Of a stretch of 9,955 bases of DNA, positions 1 through 5,780 are shown piece by piece (within the stretch, counting starts at the first letter, position 1; each line of letters opens with the position of its first letter). The DNA is from an uncultured Clostridia bacterium. Lineage in GTDB: Bacteria > Bacillota > Clostridia > Lachnospirales > Anaerotignaceae. Under the pieces are notes generated by a model. The model worked only from the letters and a program-made list of their open reading frames with translations. It searched no databases and was not told the origin of the DNA. The position numbers and the translations under genes are program-made. Location of the stretch: positions 1 through 9,955 of the forward strand of contig CAJUKL010000014.1 of NCBI GenBank assembly GCA_910587195.1, given 5' to 3'.

Positions 1-1
1 G

Positions 2-1033
2 ATAGGAAAAAGTCGTGATAATCAAATGGGAAGCAATGATGAAAGAGAACAGACATTAAATCAGTTGTTGTCCGAAATGGATGGTTTTGATGCATCAAAA
101 GGTGTGGTAATTTTAGGAGCAACAAATCGCCCAGAAGTATTAGATAAAGCACTTTTGCGTCCGGGACGCTTTGACAGGAGAGTTATTGTAGACAAACCGG
201 ATTTAAAAGGGAGAGAAGATATTTTAAAAGTGCATAGTAAAGAGGTAAAATTGAGTCATGATGTAGATTTACACCAAATTGCATTAGGCACAAGTGGCGC
301 AGCAGGTGCAGATTTAGCAAATATTGTAAATGAAGCTGCCTTACGAGCTGTCCGTTTTGGAAAAGAAAAAGTGGAACAATGTGATTTGATGGAAGCAGTT
401 GAAATTATTATTGCAGGTCAAGAGAAAAAAGACCGCATTATGACAGAAAGTGAAAGAAAAATTGTTGCATATCACGAAGTTGGTCATGCGTTAGCAACTG
501 CGTTGCAAAAAAATACGCAGCCTGTACAAAAAATTACGATTGTTCCTAGAACTATGGGAGCATTAGGTTATACCATGCAAATGCCAGAAGAAGAAAAATA
601 CTTAATGAATAAAGAAGAAATTCTTGACCAAATTACTACCTATTTGGCAGGACGTGCAGCAGAAGAAGTAATCTTCCATACAATTACAACAGGTGCTTCT
701 AATGATATTGAAAAAGCAACTGAGTTAGCGAGAAATATGGTTGCACAGTATGGTATGAGTGAACGTTTTGATATGGTTGGATTAGAAAGTATTCAAAATA
801 GATATTTGGATGGTAGAAATGTGCGCCATTGTGCAGAAACTACTTCTGCTGAAATAGATGAGGAAGTGTTGCATATTATCCAAAAATGTCATAAAAAAGC
901 AATTTCTCTTTTGGAAAATAATCAACCTTCTTTGCATAAAATTGCAATGTTTTTGTTGGAAAAAGAAACTATCACAGGACAAGAATTTATGGAATTGCTA
1001 AAACAAGATGATAAAAATATAACTTTAGATTAA
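2..1033 (+). CDS. ftsH: ATP-dependent zinc metalloprotease FtsH, 3' part (5' end outside window)
   Basis: Membrane-anchored AAA+ protease that unfolds and degrades membrane and short-lived cytosolic proteins as a hexamer. The reading frame is open to the left edge, so the N-terminal membrane segments, Walker A and Walker B are missing; the first codons (IGKSRDNQMGSNDEREQT) normally lie just after Walker B. In the 343 residues visible, the second region of homology lies at about 34-59, with the two arginine fingers in LLRPGRFDR (about 53 and 56). The zinc motif HEVGH is at bases 473-487 (usual form HEAGH) and the third zinc ligand, Asp, is at bases 704-706 in SNDIEKAT. LAGRAAEEV precedes it as expected. 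The ATG at base 26 is internal, not the start. The C-terminus looks complete and intact. A terminator follows within 8 bases. Identification is very secure. Confidence 0.97.
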   Translation: MGKSRDNQMGSNDEREQTLNQLLSEMDGFDASKGVVILGATNRPEVLDKALLRPGRFDRRVIVDKPDLKGREDILKVHSKEVKLSHDVDLHQIALGTSGAAGADLANIVNEAALRAVRFGKEKVEQCDLMEAVEIIIAGQEKKDRIMTESERKIVAYHEVGHALATALQKNTQPVQKITIVPRTMGALGYTMQMPEEEKYLMNKEEILDQITTYLAGRAAEEVIFHTITTGASNDIEKATELARNMVAQYGMSERFDMVGLESIQNRYLDGRNVRHCAETTSAEIDEEVLHIIQKCHKKAISLLENNQPSLHKIAMFLLEKETITGQEFMELLKQDDKNITLD

Positions 1034-1040
1034 CAGTATT

Positions 1041-1078
1041 AAAAAAGCCCTAGAATGATTAAATTCTAAGGCTTTTTT
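1041..1078. terminator. bidirectional Rho-independent terminator between ftsH and tRNA-fMet
   Basis: Arms of 16 bases (1041-1056 and 1063-1078) pair with a single mismatch around a six-base loop GATTAA. Each arm carries a run of six A or T, so the hairpin is followed by a U-tract on either strand. It lies 7 bases after the ftsH stop and 4 bases beyond the 3' end of the minus-strand tRNA, so it should stop both converging transcripts. Confidence 0.9.
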
Positions 1079-1082
1079 AAAA

Positions 1083-1156
<74 letters not shown>

Positions 1157-1184
1157 TCAATATACACAAATTACTTTACTACTT

Positions 1185-1213
1185 AGTATACACCTTTATT
1201 TACCATTTGTCAA
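1185..1213 (-). promoter_or_regulatory. sigma-A promoter of tRNA-fMet
   Basis: On the minus strand, -35 TTGACA (1208-1213, perfect consensus) and -10 TATACT (1185-1190) are separated by exactly 17 bases. Transcription would begin near base 1178, about 20 bases before the mature tRNA 5' end. This is the strongest promoter in the window by inspection, as expected for a stable RNA gene. Confidence 0.9.
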
Positions 1214-1240
1214 ATACAAAGCAAGCAAAATTCTTTTTAT

Positions 1241-1272
1241 AAAAAGATAGGCAATTCCTTACCTATCTTTTT
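1241..1272 (-). terminator. terminator of the Cys/His-rich secreted protein gene
   Basis: Perfect 11-base arms, AAAAAGATAGG (1241-1251) and CCTATCTTTTT (1262-1272), flank a 10-base loop. It lies 14 bases past the minus-strand stop codon at 1287-1289. The U-run is within and just after the minus-strand distal arm. It also separates this gene from the tRNA promoter. Confidence 0.85.
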
Positions 1273-1286
1273 ATCTTTATTTCTGA

Positions 1287-1556
1287 TTAATGACAACAAC
1301 CATGATGTCCGCCATAATTTGTTGTTGTAACACAAGAACCATCACAATATCCGCTGCTGTGGTTATAACCACAGTAAGTAACACCATCATGTGTATGACG
1401 ACCTATTTCAGTACAGCTATCTATGGTACAAACTGCTGGACAGCTTGTATATGCTTGTGCTCTTCCATGATGTCCGTGGGCAAAAGCTGGGAGTGCAAAG
1501 CAAGCAGATGACAATACTGCAGCAGCTCCTAGTGCCAACAATTTTTGAATACGCAT
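1287..1556 (-). CDS. small secreted Cys/His-rich protein, function unknown
   Basis: Codes for 89 residues. The N-terminus is a typical signal peptide: MRIQK, a hydrophobic run, then ALPAFA, with likely signal peptidase I cleavage after residue 26. The 63-residue mature part holds eight cysteines (39, 43, 48, 62, 71, 75, 87, 88) and nine histidines (27, 29, 30, 54, 56, 66, 84, 85, 89), and ends in GGHHGCCH. The core reads HTHDGVTYCGYNHSSGYCDGSC. Such density suggests metal binding or a disulfide-locked fold outside the membrane; that is inference. The cysteine at 19 sits in LSSAC, a poor lipobox, so a lipoprotein is unlikely. A strong ribosome site, AAAGGAGGAG, precedes the ATG, with a promoter and terminator of its own, so it is a real single-gene unit. 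I do not recognise a named family. Confidence 0.85.
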   Translation of the reverse strand: MRIQKLLALGAAAVLSSACFALPAFAHGHHGRAQAYTSCPAVCTIDSCTEIGRHTHDGVTYCGYNHSSGYCDGSCVTTTNYGGHHGCCH

Positions 1557-1606
1557 TGTAAACTCCTCCTTTCCGAGTTTTTAGAATAAATTTTCCATAT
1601 ATTTTT

Positions 1607-1635
1607 ATTATATCTTCATTTTGTACAGAATGCAA
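1607..1635 (-). promoter_or_regulatory. sigma-A promoter of the Cys/His-rich protein gene
   Basis: On the minus strand, -35 TTGCAT (1630-1635) and -10 TATAAT (1607-1612, perfect) are 17 bases apart. The start of transcription would be near base 1600, giving a leader of about 45 bases that includes the ribosome site at 1562-1572. It lies just past the end of the aldo/keto reductase gene, so the small gene need not depend on read-through. Confidence 0.82.
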
Positions 1636-1673
1636 TACTTAATTTTATTAATATTTCATTAATATTGACGAAT

Positions 1674-2819
1674 TTATTTTCTAAATAAAACTTTTGCTTG
1701 CTTCATATTTTCTATAATAGAAACACCAAAAGGACATCTTTTTTCACAAGCACCACAAGCAATACAATCTCCTGCTTTTACATCAAGTGCCATATAATGT
1801 TGAAAAACGGTTTCTGGAATTTCTCCTTGTGCTTTTGCTAAGTTTAAAAATTTTGTCACAGATGCTATATCAATTCCTTTTGGACAAGGTGCACAATGTC
1901 CACAATACATGCAGTGTCCCTGCCAACTGATTTTATCAAAAGTAGAAAAAATAGTTGCATAATCTTTTTCTTCTTCTTTTGCAGATTCATAATACAATGA
2001 TTTTTTTAAATCCTCTATGGAACGTACTCCAGAAAAAACTGTTGCTACTGCCGGACGTGTCAAAGCATAATGAATACATTGACTTGACGTCATTGCTTTT
2101 CCGGCTGGAGAATAATTTGAAAGCAAATCTCCACCACCAAATACTTTCATAACGGTAATACCCACGCCCAAGCGCTGACAAGTTTCATAAAGTTTTTCTC
2201 TTTGTGGGTCTAAGTTAAACAAGGGTTTTTGATAACTAGATTCTGCCCATAAAGTTTCTACATCTTCATCGCCGGGCAACAAGTCATAGCAAGGATTAAC
2301 ACTAAACATCAGCACTTCAATCAAACCGCTATTGACTGCTTCTAAGGCAACAATCGGATTATGACTACTTAAACCAATATGATTTATTTTGCCCTGCTTT
2401 TTTAATTCTAAAGCATATTCCATAATTTCGCCCTCTACAATTTGCTTCCATGTTTTGAGAGAGTCCACATAATGTATCATCCCAATATCAATATAGTCTG
2501 TATTCAAATTTTTTAGCATTGTTTCGAAAGCTGTTTTTACTTCTTTGATATTTCGAGTTGCTTTATATTGCTCATTTTGCCATATTGTACATAAATGTCC
2601 CTGCAAAACAAATTTTTCTCTTTGGTGATGAATAATATTTCCTACACGTTTATGTAATTCTGGGTTTGGACTATACATATCCATGCAGTTTATGCCCTGT
2701 TCTAATGCAAGAGCAAACATTTCTTTTACAAAACTTTCTTCTTTTTCTAAAAAACCTTCACAACCTAGTCCGATTTCACTAACTTCTAATCCTGTTTTAC
2801 CAAGTTTTCGATATTTCAT
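1674..2819 (-). CDS. aldo/keto reductase with C-terminal 2[4Fe-4S] ferredoxin domain
   Basis: Predicted redox enzyme of the AKR superfamily, 381 residues counted from the ATG at 2819. Residues 1 to about 285 form the AKR barrel (KYRKLGKTGLEVSEIGLG start, IDIGMIHYVD, HIGLSSHN). The C-terminus has two ferredoxin motifs: Cys303/306/309/312 (CMYCGHCAPCP) and Cys352/355/358/362 (CIACGACEKRCP). The usual AKR tetrad is only partly kept: Asp47 and His116 align, but the Tyr position appears to be Asn52 (DMYSPNPEL) and the Lys position His75 (LQGHL). Substrate is unknown; the clusters suggest ferredoxin or flavodoxin coupling. An in-frame TTG at 2825 is an alternative start. AGGAGG (2831-2836) is 5 bases from TTG and 11 from ATG; I prefer ATG because the family usually begins MKYR. 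No clear terminator follows. A flavodoxin-like gene lies upstream on the same strand. Confidence 0.92.
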   Translation of the reverse strand: MKYRKLGKTGLEVSEIGLGCEGFLEKEESFVKEMFALALEQGINCMDMYSPNPELHKRVGNIIHHQREKFVLQGHLCTIWQNEQYKATRNIKEVKTAFETMLKNLNTDYIDIGMIHYVDSLKTWKQIVEGEIMEYALELKKQGKINHIGLSSHNPIVALEAVNSGLIEVLMFSVNPCYDLLPGDEDVETLWAESSYQKPLFNLDPQREKLYETCQRLGVGITVMKVFGGGDLLSNYSPAGKAMTSSQCIHYALTRPAVATVFSGVRSIEDLKKSLYYESAKEEEKDYATIFSTFDKISWQGHCMYCGHCAPCPKGIDIASVTKFLNLAKAQGEIPETVFQHYMALDVKAGDCIACGACEKRCPFGVSIIENMKQAKVLFRK

Positions 2820-2830
2820 AATCAATATTT

Positions 2831-2836
2831 CCTCCT
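2831..2836 (-). promoter_or_regulatory. ribosome binding site that leaves two possible starts for the aldo/keto reductase
   Basis: A perfect AGGAGG on the minus strand lies 5 bases before TTG (2823-2825) and 11 bases before ATG (2817-2819). Neither spacing is ideal. A possible -10 TATAAT lies just upstream, within the T-run of the preceding terminator, but I see no good -35 for it. Confidence 0.6.
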
Positions 2837-2855
2837 ATCTATAATAAACTATTAT

Positions 2856-2883
2856 AAAAATATCCCCTTGAAACAAGGGGATA
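2856..2883 (-). terminator. terminator of the flavodoxin-like gene
   Basis: Perfect 10-base arms, TATCCCCTTG (2861-2870) and CAAGGGGATA (2874-2883), enclose a three-base loop. On the minus strand the stem is followed by TTTTTATAAT. It begins 6 bases after the flavodoxin stop codon. Because it lies between the flavodoxin and reductase genes, they are either separate units or joined by partial read-through. Confidence 0.9.
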
Positions 2884-2889
2884 AAAATA

Positions 2890-3375
2890 TTATAAATTTA
2901 ATTCAGAAACCCATTGCGCAAGTTGCTGTTTTGATGCGCCTCCAATAAAAAGTTTTCCTTTTAGCCAATTAGATTTTGGATATTGATTTTTTAAATTATT
3001 TTCGCATTTTTCAATTCCGCTGCCACCTGATGTTGCAAATGAAATGATATTTTTTCCTGTAAAATCATGAGATTCCATAAAAGTATTTATAATTGTAGGT
3101 GCAATATACCACCATACAGGAAAGCCGAGCAATATTGTATCATATTCTGCAATGTTTACTGCATTTTCTGCCATGGGTGGACGGAAATCCAAATCTTTCA
3201 TTTCGATAGAACTGCGACTTTTAGGATTTGTCCAGTCAAGGTCAGCGGAAGTATATGCTACTTGTGGTTTAATCTCATATAAATCTGCGCCTGCTACTTC
3301 TGCCAATGTTTTTGCAATCGCCTGTGTTGTACCACTTGCAGAAAAATAAGCAACTAATGTTTTCCCCATTTTCAT
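2890..3375 (-). CDS. flavodoxin-like FMN protein
   Basis: 161-residue single-domain flavodoxin-fold protein, probably cytosolic, binding FMN and carrying electrons or reducing a small substrate. Visible marks are the N-terminal strand and phosphate loop KTLVAYFSASGTTQAIA (5-21), the FMN-flanking loop FPVWWYIAPTI (85-95), and the second FMN loop SFATSGGSG (112-120). There is no membrane segment, cysteine cluster or added domain, and the length fits this flavodoxin subfamily. The start at 3375 follows AAAGG by 5 bases; a second in-frame ATG at 3369 is less well spaced. The gene has its own promoter and terminator and lies upstream of the Fe-S aldo/keto reductase on the same strand, which suggests, but does not prove, that the two work on linked redox steps. 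The exact substrate cannot be told from sequence. Confidence 0.92.
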   Translation of the reverse strand: MKMGKTLVAYFSASGTTQAIAKTLAEVAGADLYEIKPQVAYTSADLDWTNPKSRSSIEMKDLDFRPPMAENAVNIAEYDTILLGFPVWWYIAPTIINTFMESHDFTGKNIISFATSGGSGIEKCENNLKNQYPKSNWLKGKLFIGGASKQQLAQWVSELNL

Positions 3376-3439
3376 ACATTCCTTTCTTTGTAAATATAAT
3401 TTCTTATTTTTTTATTACGATGATTTCCAATAATAAAAT

Positions 3440-3468
3440 AGTATATCTTATTTTTTCTTATTTGTCTA
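3440..3468 (-). promoter_or_regulatory. sigma-A promoter of the flavodoxin-like gene
   Basis: On the minus strand, -35 TAGACA (3463-3468) and -10 TATACT (3440-3445) have 17-base spacing. The leader to the ATG would be about 58 bases. I see no clear terminator between the SUF operon end (3516) and this promoter, so some read-through from the SUF genes is possible. Confidence 0.75.
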
Positions 3469-3515
3469 ATACCTATCTTGCATATGGAATGATTCATTTT
3501 TTACATATCTTAATT

Positions 3516-4436
3516 TTATTTTAAAAAGCCGTTGATAATTTGTTGTTCTGCTTCTTTTTCTGTTAAACCTAATGTCATCAGTTTTGTTAATTGGTCACCT
3601 GCAATTTTACCAATCGCTGCTTCATGTATTAATGTTGCATCAATATGATTTGCTGTAATTTCTGGAATAGCTGCCACAACACCATGATCCATAATAATGG
3701 CATCACATTCCGAATGACCATAACATTCCGAATTGCCATTGATAATAGAACGAAATACTTGTTTTGAATTATCTTTTGCAACAGAACGAGAAATTAAATT
3801 TGCGCTAGAGCCTTTTCCTTCTAATTCCACTTCAAAAGAAGTTTCTGCTGTTTGTTTTCCATGCGTCATAATTTTTTCTTTGATGATTAAGGTTGCGCCA
3901 TCTGCAAGTTTTGCAGAAGAAACTCGATTGGTGGAGTCTACACCCTTTAATTGTACGGTATCCATTTCCATATAGCTACCTTGTTCTGCAATAATATGGG
4001 TTTGTGGATTAATGATACGTTCTCCAGAGCCATCTCCTTCTCCAATGTGTTTTTCAATATATTTTACTTTGGAGTTTTTGCCCAAAAAGAAGCGATGGAT
4101 TCCTTCATGCATAGAAGCAGCAGCACCGTTATTATGCACACCACAACCTGCAATAATTACAATATCTGCATTTTCGCCAATATAAAAATCGTTATATACT
4201 AAATCATTTACACCTGCTTCTGTAATAATGGCAGGAATATGAACACTTTCCTTTTTGGTGTTTTCTTTTACAATAATATCAATTCCAGATTTTCCATCTG
4301 TTTTTCCAACAATCTGTATGTTTGCAGTAGAATTTCTACCTTCACTTTTTCCATTGTTCCGAATATTATAAGCACCAACAGGAATATCATGTAAATCGGA
4401 AACCTGTTCCAAAAGTGACTTTAAAAGTGAATCCAT
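3516..4436 (-). CDS. SufB/SufD-family Fe-S cluster scaffold protein (minimal SUF, SmsB-like)
   Basis: 306-residue SufB/SufD core protein, expected to form a scaffold complex with the adjacent SufC-like ATPase for building Fe-S clusters. The beta-helix core and the C-terminal family block are clear: GHSECDAIIMD (240-250), then ANHIDATLIHEAAIGKIAG (262-280) and LTKLMTLGLTEKEAEQQIINGF. Cys244 in ECDA probably matches the conserved SufB cysteine that takes part in cluster assembly; other cysteines are 98 and 238. It is shorter than SufB (about 470-495) or SufD (about 420-440), lacking their long N-terminal region. Length and a lone SufC partner fit the two-gene SUF-like minimal (SMS) system of anaerobes. 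The ATG lies one base past the sufC-like stop, and its ribosome site (GAGAGG) lies inside the end of that gene, so translation is probably coupled. No cysteine desulfurase gene is adjacent. Confidence 0.93.
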   Translation of the reverse strand: MDSLLKSLLEQVSDLHDIPVGAYNIRNNGKSEGRNSTANIQIVGKTDGKSGIDIIVKENTKKESVHIPAIITEAGVNDLVYNDFYIGENADIVIIAGCGVHNNGAAASMHEGIHRFFLGKNSKVKYIEKHIGEGDGSGERIINPQTHIIAEQGSYMEMDTVQLKGVDSTNRVSSAKLADGATLIIKEKIMTHGKQTAETSFEVELEGKGSSANLISRSVAKDNSKQVFRSIINGNSECYGHSECDAIIMDHGVVAAIPEITANHIDATLIHEAAIGKIAGDQLTKLMTLGLTEKEAEQQIINGFLK

Positions 4437-4437
4437 A

Positions 4438-5154
4438 TTATTCCTCTCCCTTCATAAAACGGCAGCCTCCTGTTTGGTTTAAAAGAGCAGACAATACTTC
4501 CTCTTTTGTACCTTGTTTGCTAATCTCGCCGTTTGCAATCACAATAATCTTATCAGCAATATTTAAAATTCTTTCTTGATGAGAAATAATGACAATCGAA
4601 CCTTGTATTTCCTCATGCATTTTTTCAAAAATATGAATAAGGTTTTTAAAACTCCAAAGGTCAATTCCCGCTTCTGGTTCATCAAACAAAGAAACTTTTG
4701 TTTTTCTAGCTAATACCGTTGCAATTTCAATTCTTTTTAACTCTCCGCCAGACAGACTTGCATTCACTTCTCTGTCAATATAATCTCTGGCACAAAGACC
4801 AACTTCAGAAAGATATTGACAAGCAGCAGCAGTACTTAAACTTTTACCAGAAGCCAAAGAAATTAAATCATGCACAGTAACACCCTTAAAACGAACAGGC
4901 TGCTGAAAAGCAAAGCTAATGCCTGCTTTCGCTCTTTCTGTAATAGAAAGGGGAGTAATATCTTGTCCATCTAATAAAATTTGTCCACTTTGTGGTGTAA
5001 TAATCCCTGCAATAATTTTTGCTAATGTGGATTTTCCTCCTCCATTTGGCCCTGTGATAACAACAAATTTGTTATCTTCTATTGTTAAATTGATATTTTT
5101 CAAGATACCCTCTTTTCCTTCTGCGGAATAGGATATGTTCTTTAATTCTAACAT
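4438..5154 (-). CDS. sufC: SufC-family ABC ATPase of Fe-S cluster assembly (SmsC-like)
   Basis: 238-residue soluble ABC ATPase; SufC uses ATP binding to reshape the SufB/D scaffold rather than to transport. All nucleotide motifs are intact: Walker A GPNGGGKST (35-43), Q-loop Gln84 in FAFQQP, signature LSGGE (134-138), Walker B VSLFDEPE (154-161) with catalytic Glu159, D-loop GID (163-165), and H-loop His192 in ISHQE. FAFQQPVRFKGV and FDEPEAGIDLWS are characteristic of SufC rather than transporter ATPases, and no permease gene is nearby. The start at 5154 follows AGGAGG (5165-5170) with a 10-base spacer. It is the first gene of a two-gene unit with the SufB/D-like gene one base downstream, and a strong promoter precedes it. 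The ending TGGCRFMKGEE is slightly unusual but does not affect the motifs. Confidence 0.95.
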   Translation of the reverse strand: MLELKNISYSAEGKEGILKNINLTIEDNKFVVITGPNGGGKSTLAKIIAGIITPQSGQILLDGQDITPLSITERAKAGISFAFQQPVRFKGVTVHDLISLASGKSLSTAAACQYLSEVGLCARDYIDREVNASLSGGELKRIEIATVLARKTKVSLFDEPEAGIDLWSFKNLIHIFEKMHEEIQGSIVIISHQERILNIADKIIVIANGEISKQGTKEEVLSALLNQTGGCRFMKGEE

Positions 5155-5192
5155 AGTGATTTTTCCTCCTAAAAAAGGTGTTTATTTAAAAT

Positions 5193-5202
5193 ACAATATT
5201 GT
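5193..5202. repeat. 10-base palindrome in the SUF operon leader, possible operator
   Basis: ACAATATTGT is a perfect palindrome 15 bases downstream of the -10 element, placing it close to the predicted transcription start. An iron- or cluster-sensing repressor site (Rrf2/IscR or Fur-type) is plausible at this place, but the sequence does not match a consensus I can vouch for. Confidence 0.35.
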
Positions 5203-5216
5203 CTATAACCTCTAAA

Positions 5217-5245
5217 ATTATAACAATTTTACTAGGAAAATGCAA
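5217..5245 (-). promoter_or_regulatory. sigma-A promoter of the sufC-sufB-like operon
   Basis: On the minus strand, -35 TTGCAT (5240-5245) and a perfect -10 TATAAT (5217-5222) are 17 bases apart. The leader to the sufC-like ATG would be about 55 bases. Its -35 is identical to that of the Cys/His-rich protein gene promoter. Confidence 0.82.
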
Positions 5246-5600
5246 TCTTTTTTACAATGAAGAATAGAGAAAAAGAGAATGTTGCCAGATATTGACCATG
5301 AGAAAAGCCTGTAAATGCAAGAAATCTGTTTTATTTTATATCGCCAAAAAATTCTATTTTTATACTAGGAAAAGAATAAAAAACATAAAAAGTATATCTA
5401 CTTCAGAAGGGTGCTTTTTTAAAATTATTTTTATCAACATTGTGATATTTTTCTTCCATTACAAATATTTTCCAATTTTCCGATTTTATCATTCTAATCA
5501 TATACTTTCACAAAGTTACTATCTGTTTTTTAGAAATCAATCATAGATTGCAATTTTTATAGAACAAATGTAAAAAGTTTCTTTTAAAAATATACTATGT

Positions 5601-5612
5601 GAACAAATGTTC
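5601..5612. promoter_or_regulatory. LexA (SOS) box-like sequence
   Basis: GAACAAATGTTC fits the Gram-positive LexA/DinR operator core GAAC-N4-GTTC, and the middle four bases AAAT also fit its RNRY preference. It lies 4 bases after a possible -10 TATACT (5591-5596), although no good -35 is visible. No SOS-type gene follows; the next gene starts at 5781. A chance match in AT-rich DNA remains possible. Confidence 0.35.
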
Positions 5613-5737
5613 TCCTGATTGATTTGTGAATTTTAGATAAAATATATAAAAATTATAGGGAGATAATATAGACTTTATAAGTTTTATGTGGTAGTATGAA
5701 AAAATCATAGAGATAACGAAAATAAAAGCCATATTTT

Positions 5738-5754
5738 TTGTATAAATTATACAA
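5738..5754. repeat. inverted repeat just before the SLH gene ribosome site
   Basis: TTGTATAA and TTATACAA form a perfect 8-base inverted repeat around a single A. It ends 11 bases before the ribosome site of the SLH gene. It could be an operator or contain the -10 region (TATAAA at 5741-5746), but no matching -35 was seen. Confidence 0.4.
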
Positions 5755-5765
5755 GATTTGGTATT

Positions 5766-5773
5766 AAAGGGGG
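5766..5773 (+). promoter_or_regulatory. ribosome binding site fixing a TTG start for the SLH protein
   Basis: AAAGGGGG lies 7 bases before TTG at 5781-5783. The TTG is followed directly by KINRVKLYG and the signal-peptide hydrophobic core, so the rare start codon is well supported; the next in-frame ATG (residue 11) would remove the positive N-region of the signal peptide. Confidence 0.75.
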
Positions 5774-5780
5774 AATTATT

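Larger units (their letters stand above)
5246..5780. other. long AT-rich intergenic region between divergent SUF and SLH genes
   Basis: About 535 bases with no convincing gene. A plus-strand frame from 5292 to 5546 starts with TTG, has no ribosome site, and encodes a low-complexity Phe/Ile/Lys/Tyr-rich peptide, so I treat it as chance. Notable contents are a LexA-box-like site (5601-5612), a direct repeat of GAACAAATGT (5562-5571 and 5601-5610), a weak AT-rich hairpin ending in TTTTTT (about 5388-5421), and an inverted repeat (5738-5754). No riboswitch or structured RNA that I recognise is present. The SLH gene promoter should lie here, but I cannot place a good -35/-10 pair. Confidence 0.6.

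Noticed and set aside
1335..1342. Lipoprotein call for the Cys/His-rich protein based on Cys19
   Set aside because: LSSAC lacks the usual Leu at -3 of a lipobox, while ALPAFA gives a good signal peptidase I site after residue 26.
1290..1511. Plus-strand frame opposite the Cys/His-rich protein
   Set aside because: Met/Thr/Cys/Ile-rich shadow of the real minus-strand gene, which has signal peptide, ribosome site, promoter and terminator.
1640..1665. ATTAATATT direct and inverted repeats after the aldo/keto reductase gene
   Set aside because: Very AT-rich, short, and without a U-run in the right place, so not a credible terminator or operator.
3480..3515. Possible terminator after the SufB/D-like gene (GAATGATTC, ATATG...CATAT)
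   Set aside because: Arms are short or far apart and no U-run follows on the minus strand.
5388..5421. Terminator-like hairpin AAAAAGTA...TGCTTTTTT
   Set aside because: The stem is AT-rich with a G-T pair and an uneven inner loop, and there is no upstream plus-strand gene for it to terminate.
5406..5510. Short minus-strand frame beginning MIRMIKSENWK, about 32 residues
   Set aside because: Reads somewhat protein-like, but has no ribosome binding site, no promoter I can place, and is too short to judge without homologues.
5292..5546. 84-residue plus-strand open frame in the intergenic region
   Set aside because: TTG start with no ribosome site, low-complexity Phe/Ile/Lys/Tyr composition typical of translated AT-rich noncoding DNA, and no recognisable motif.
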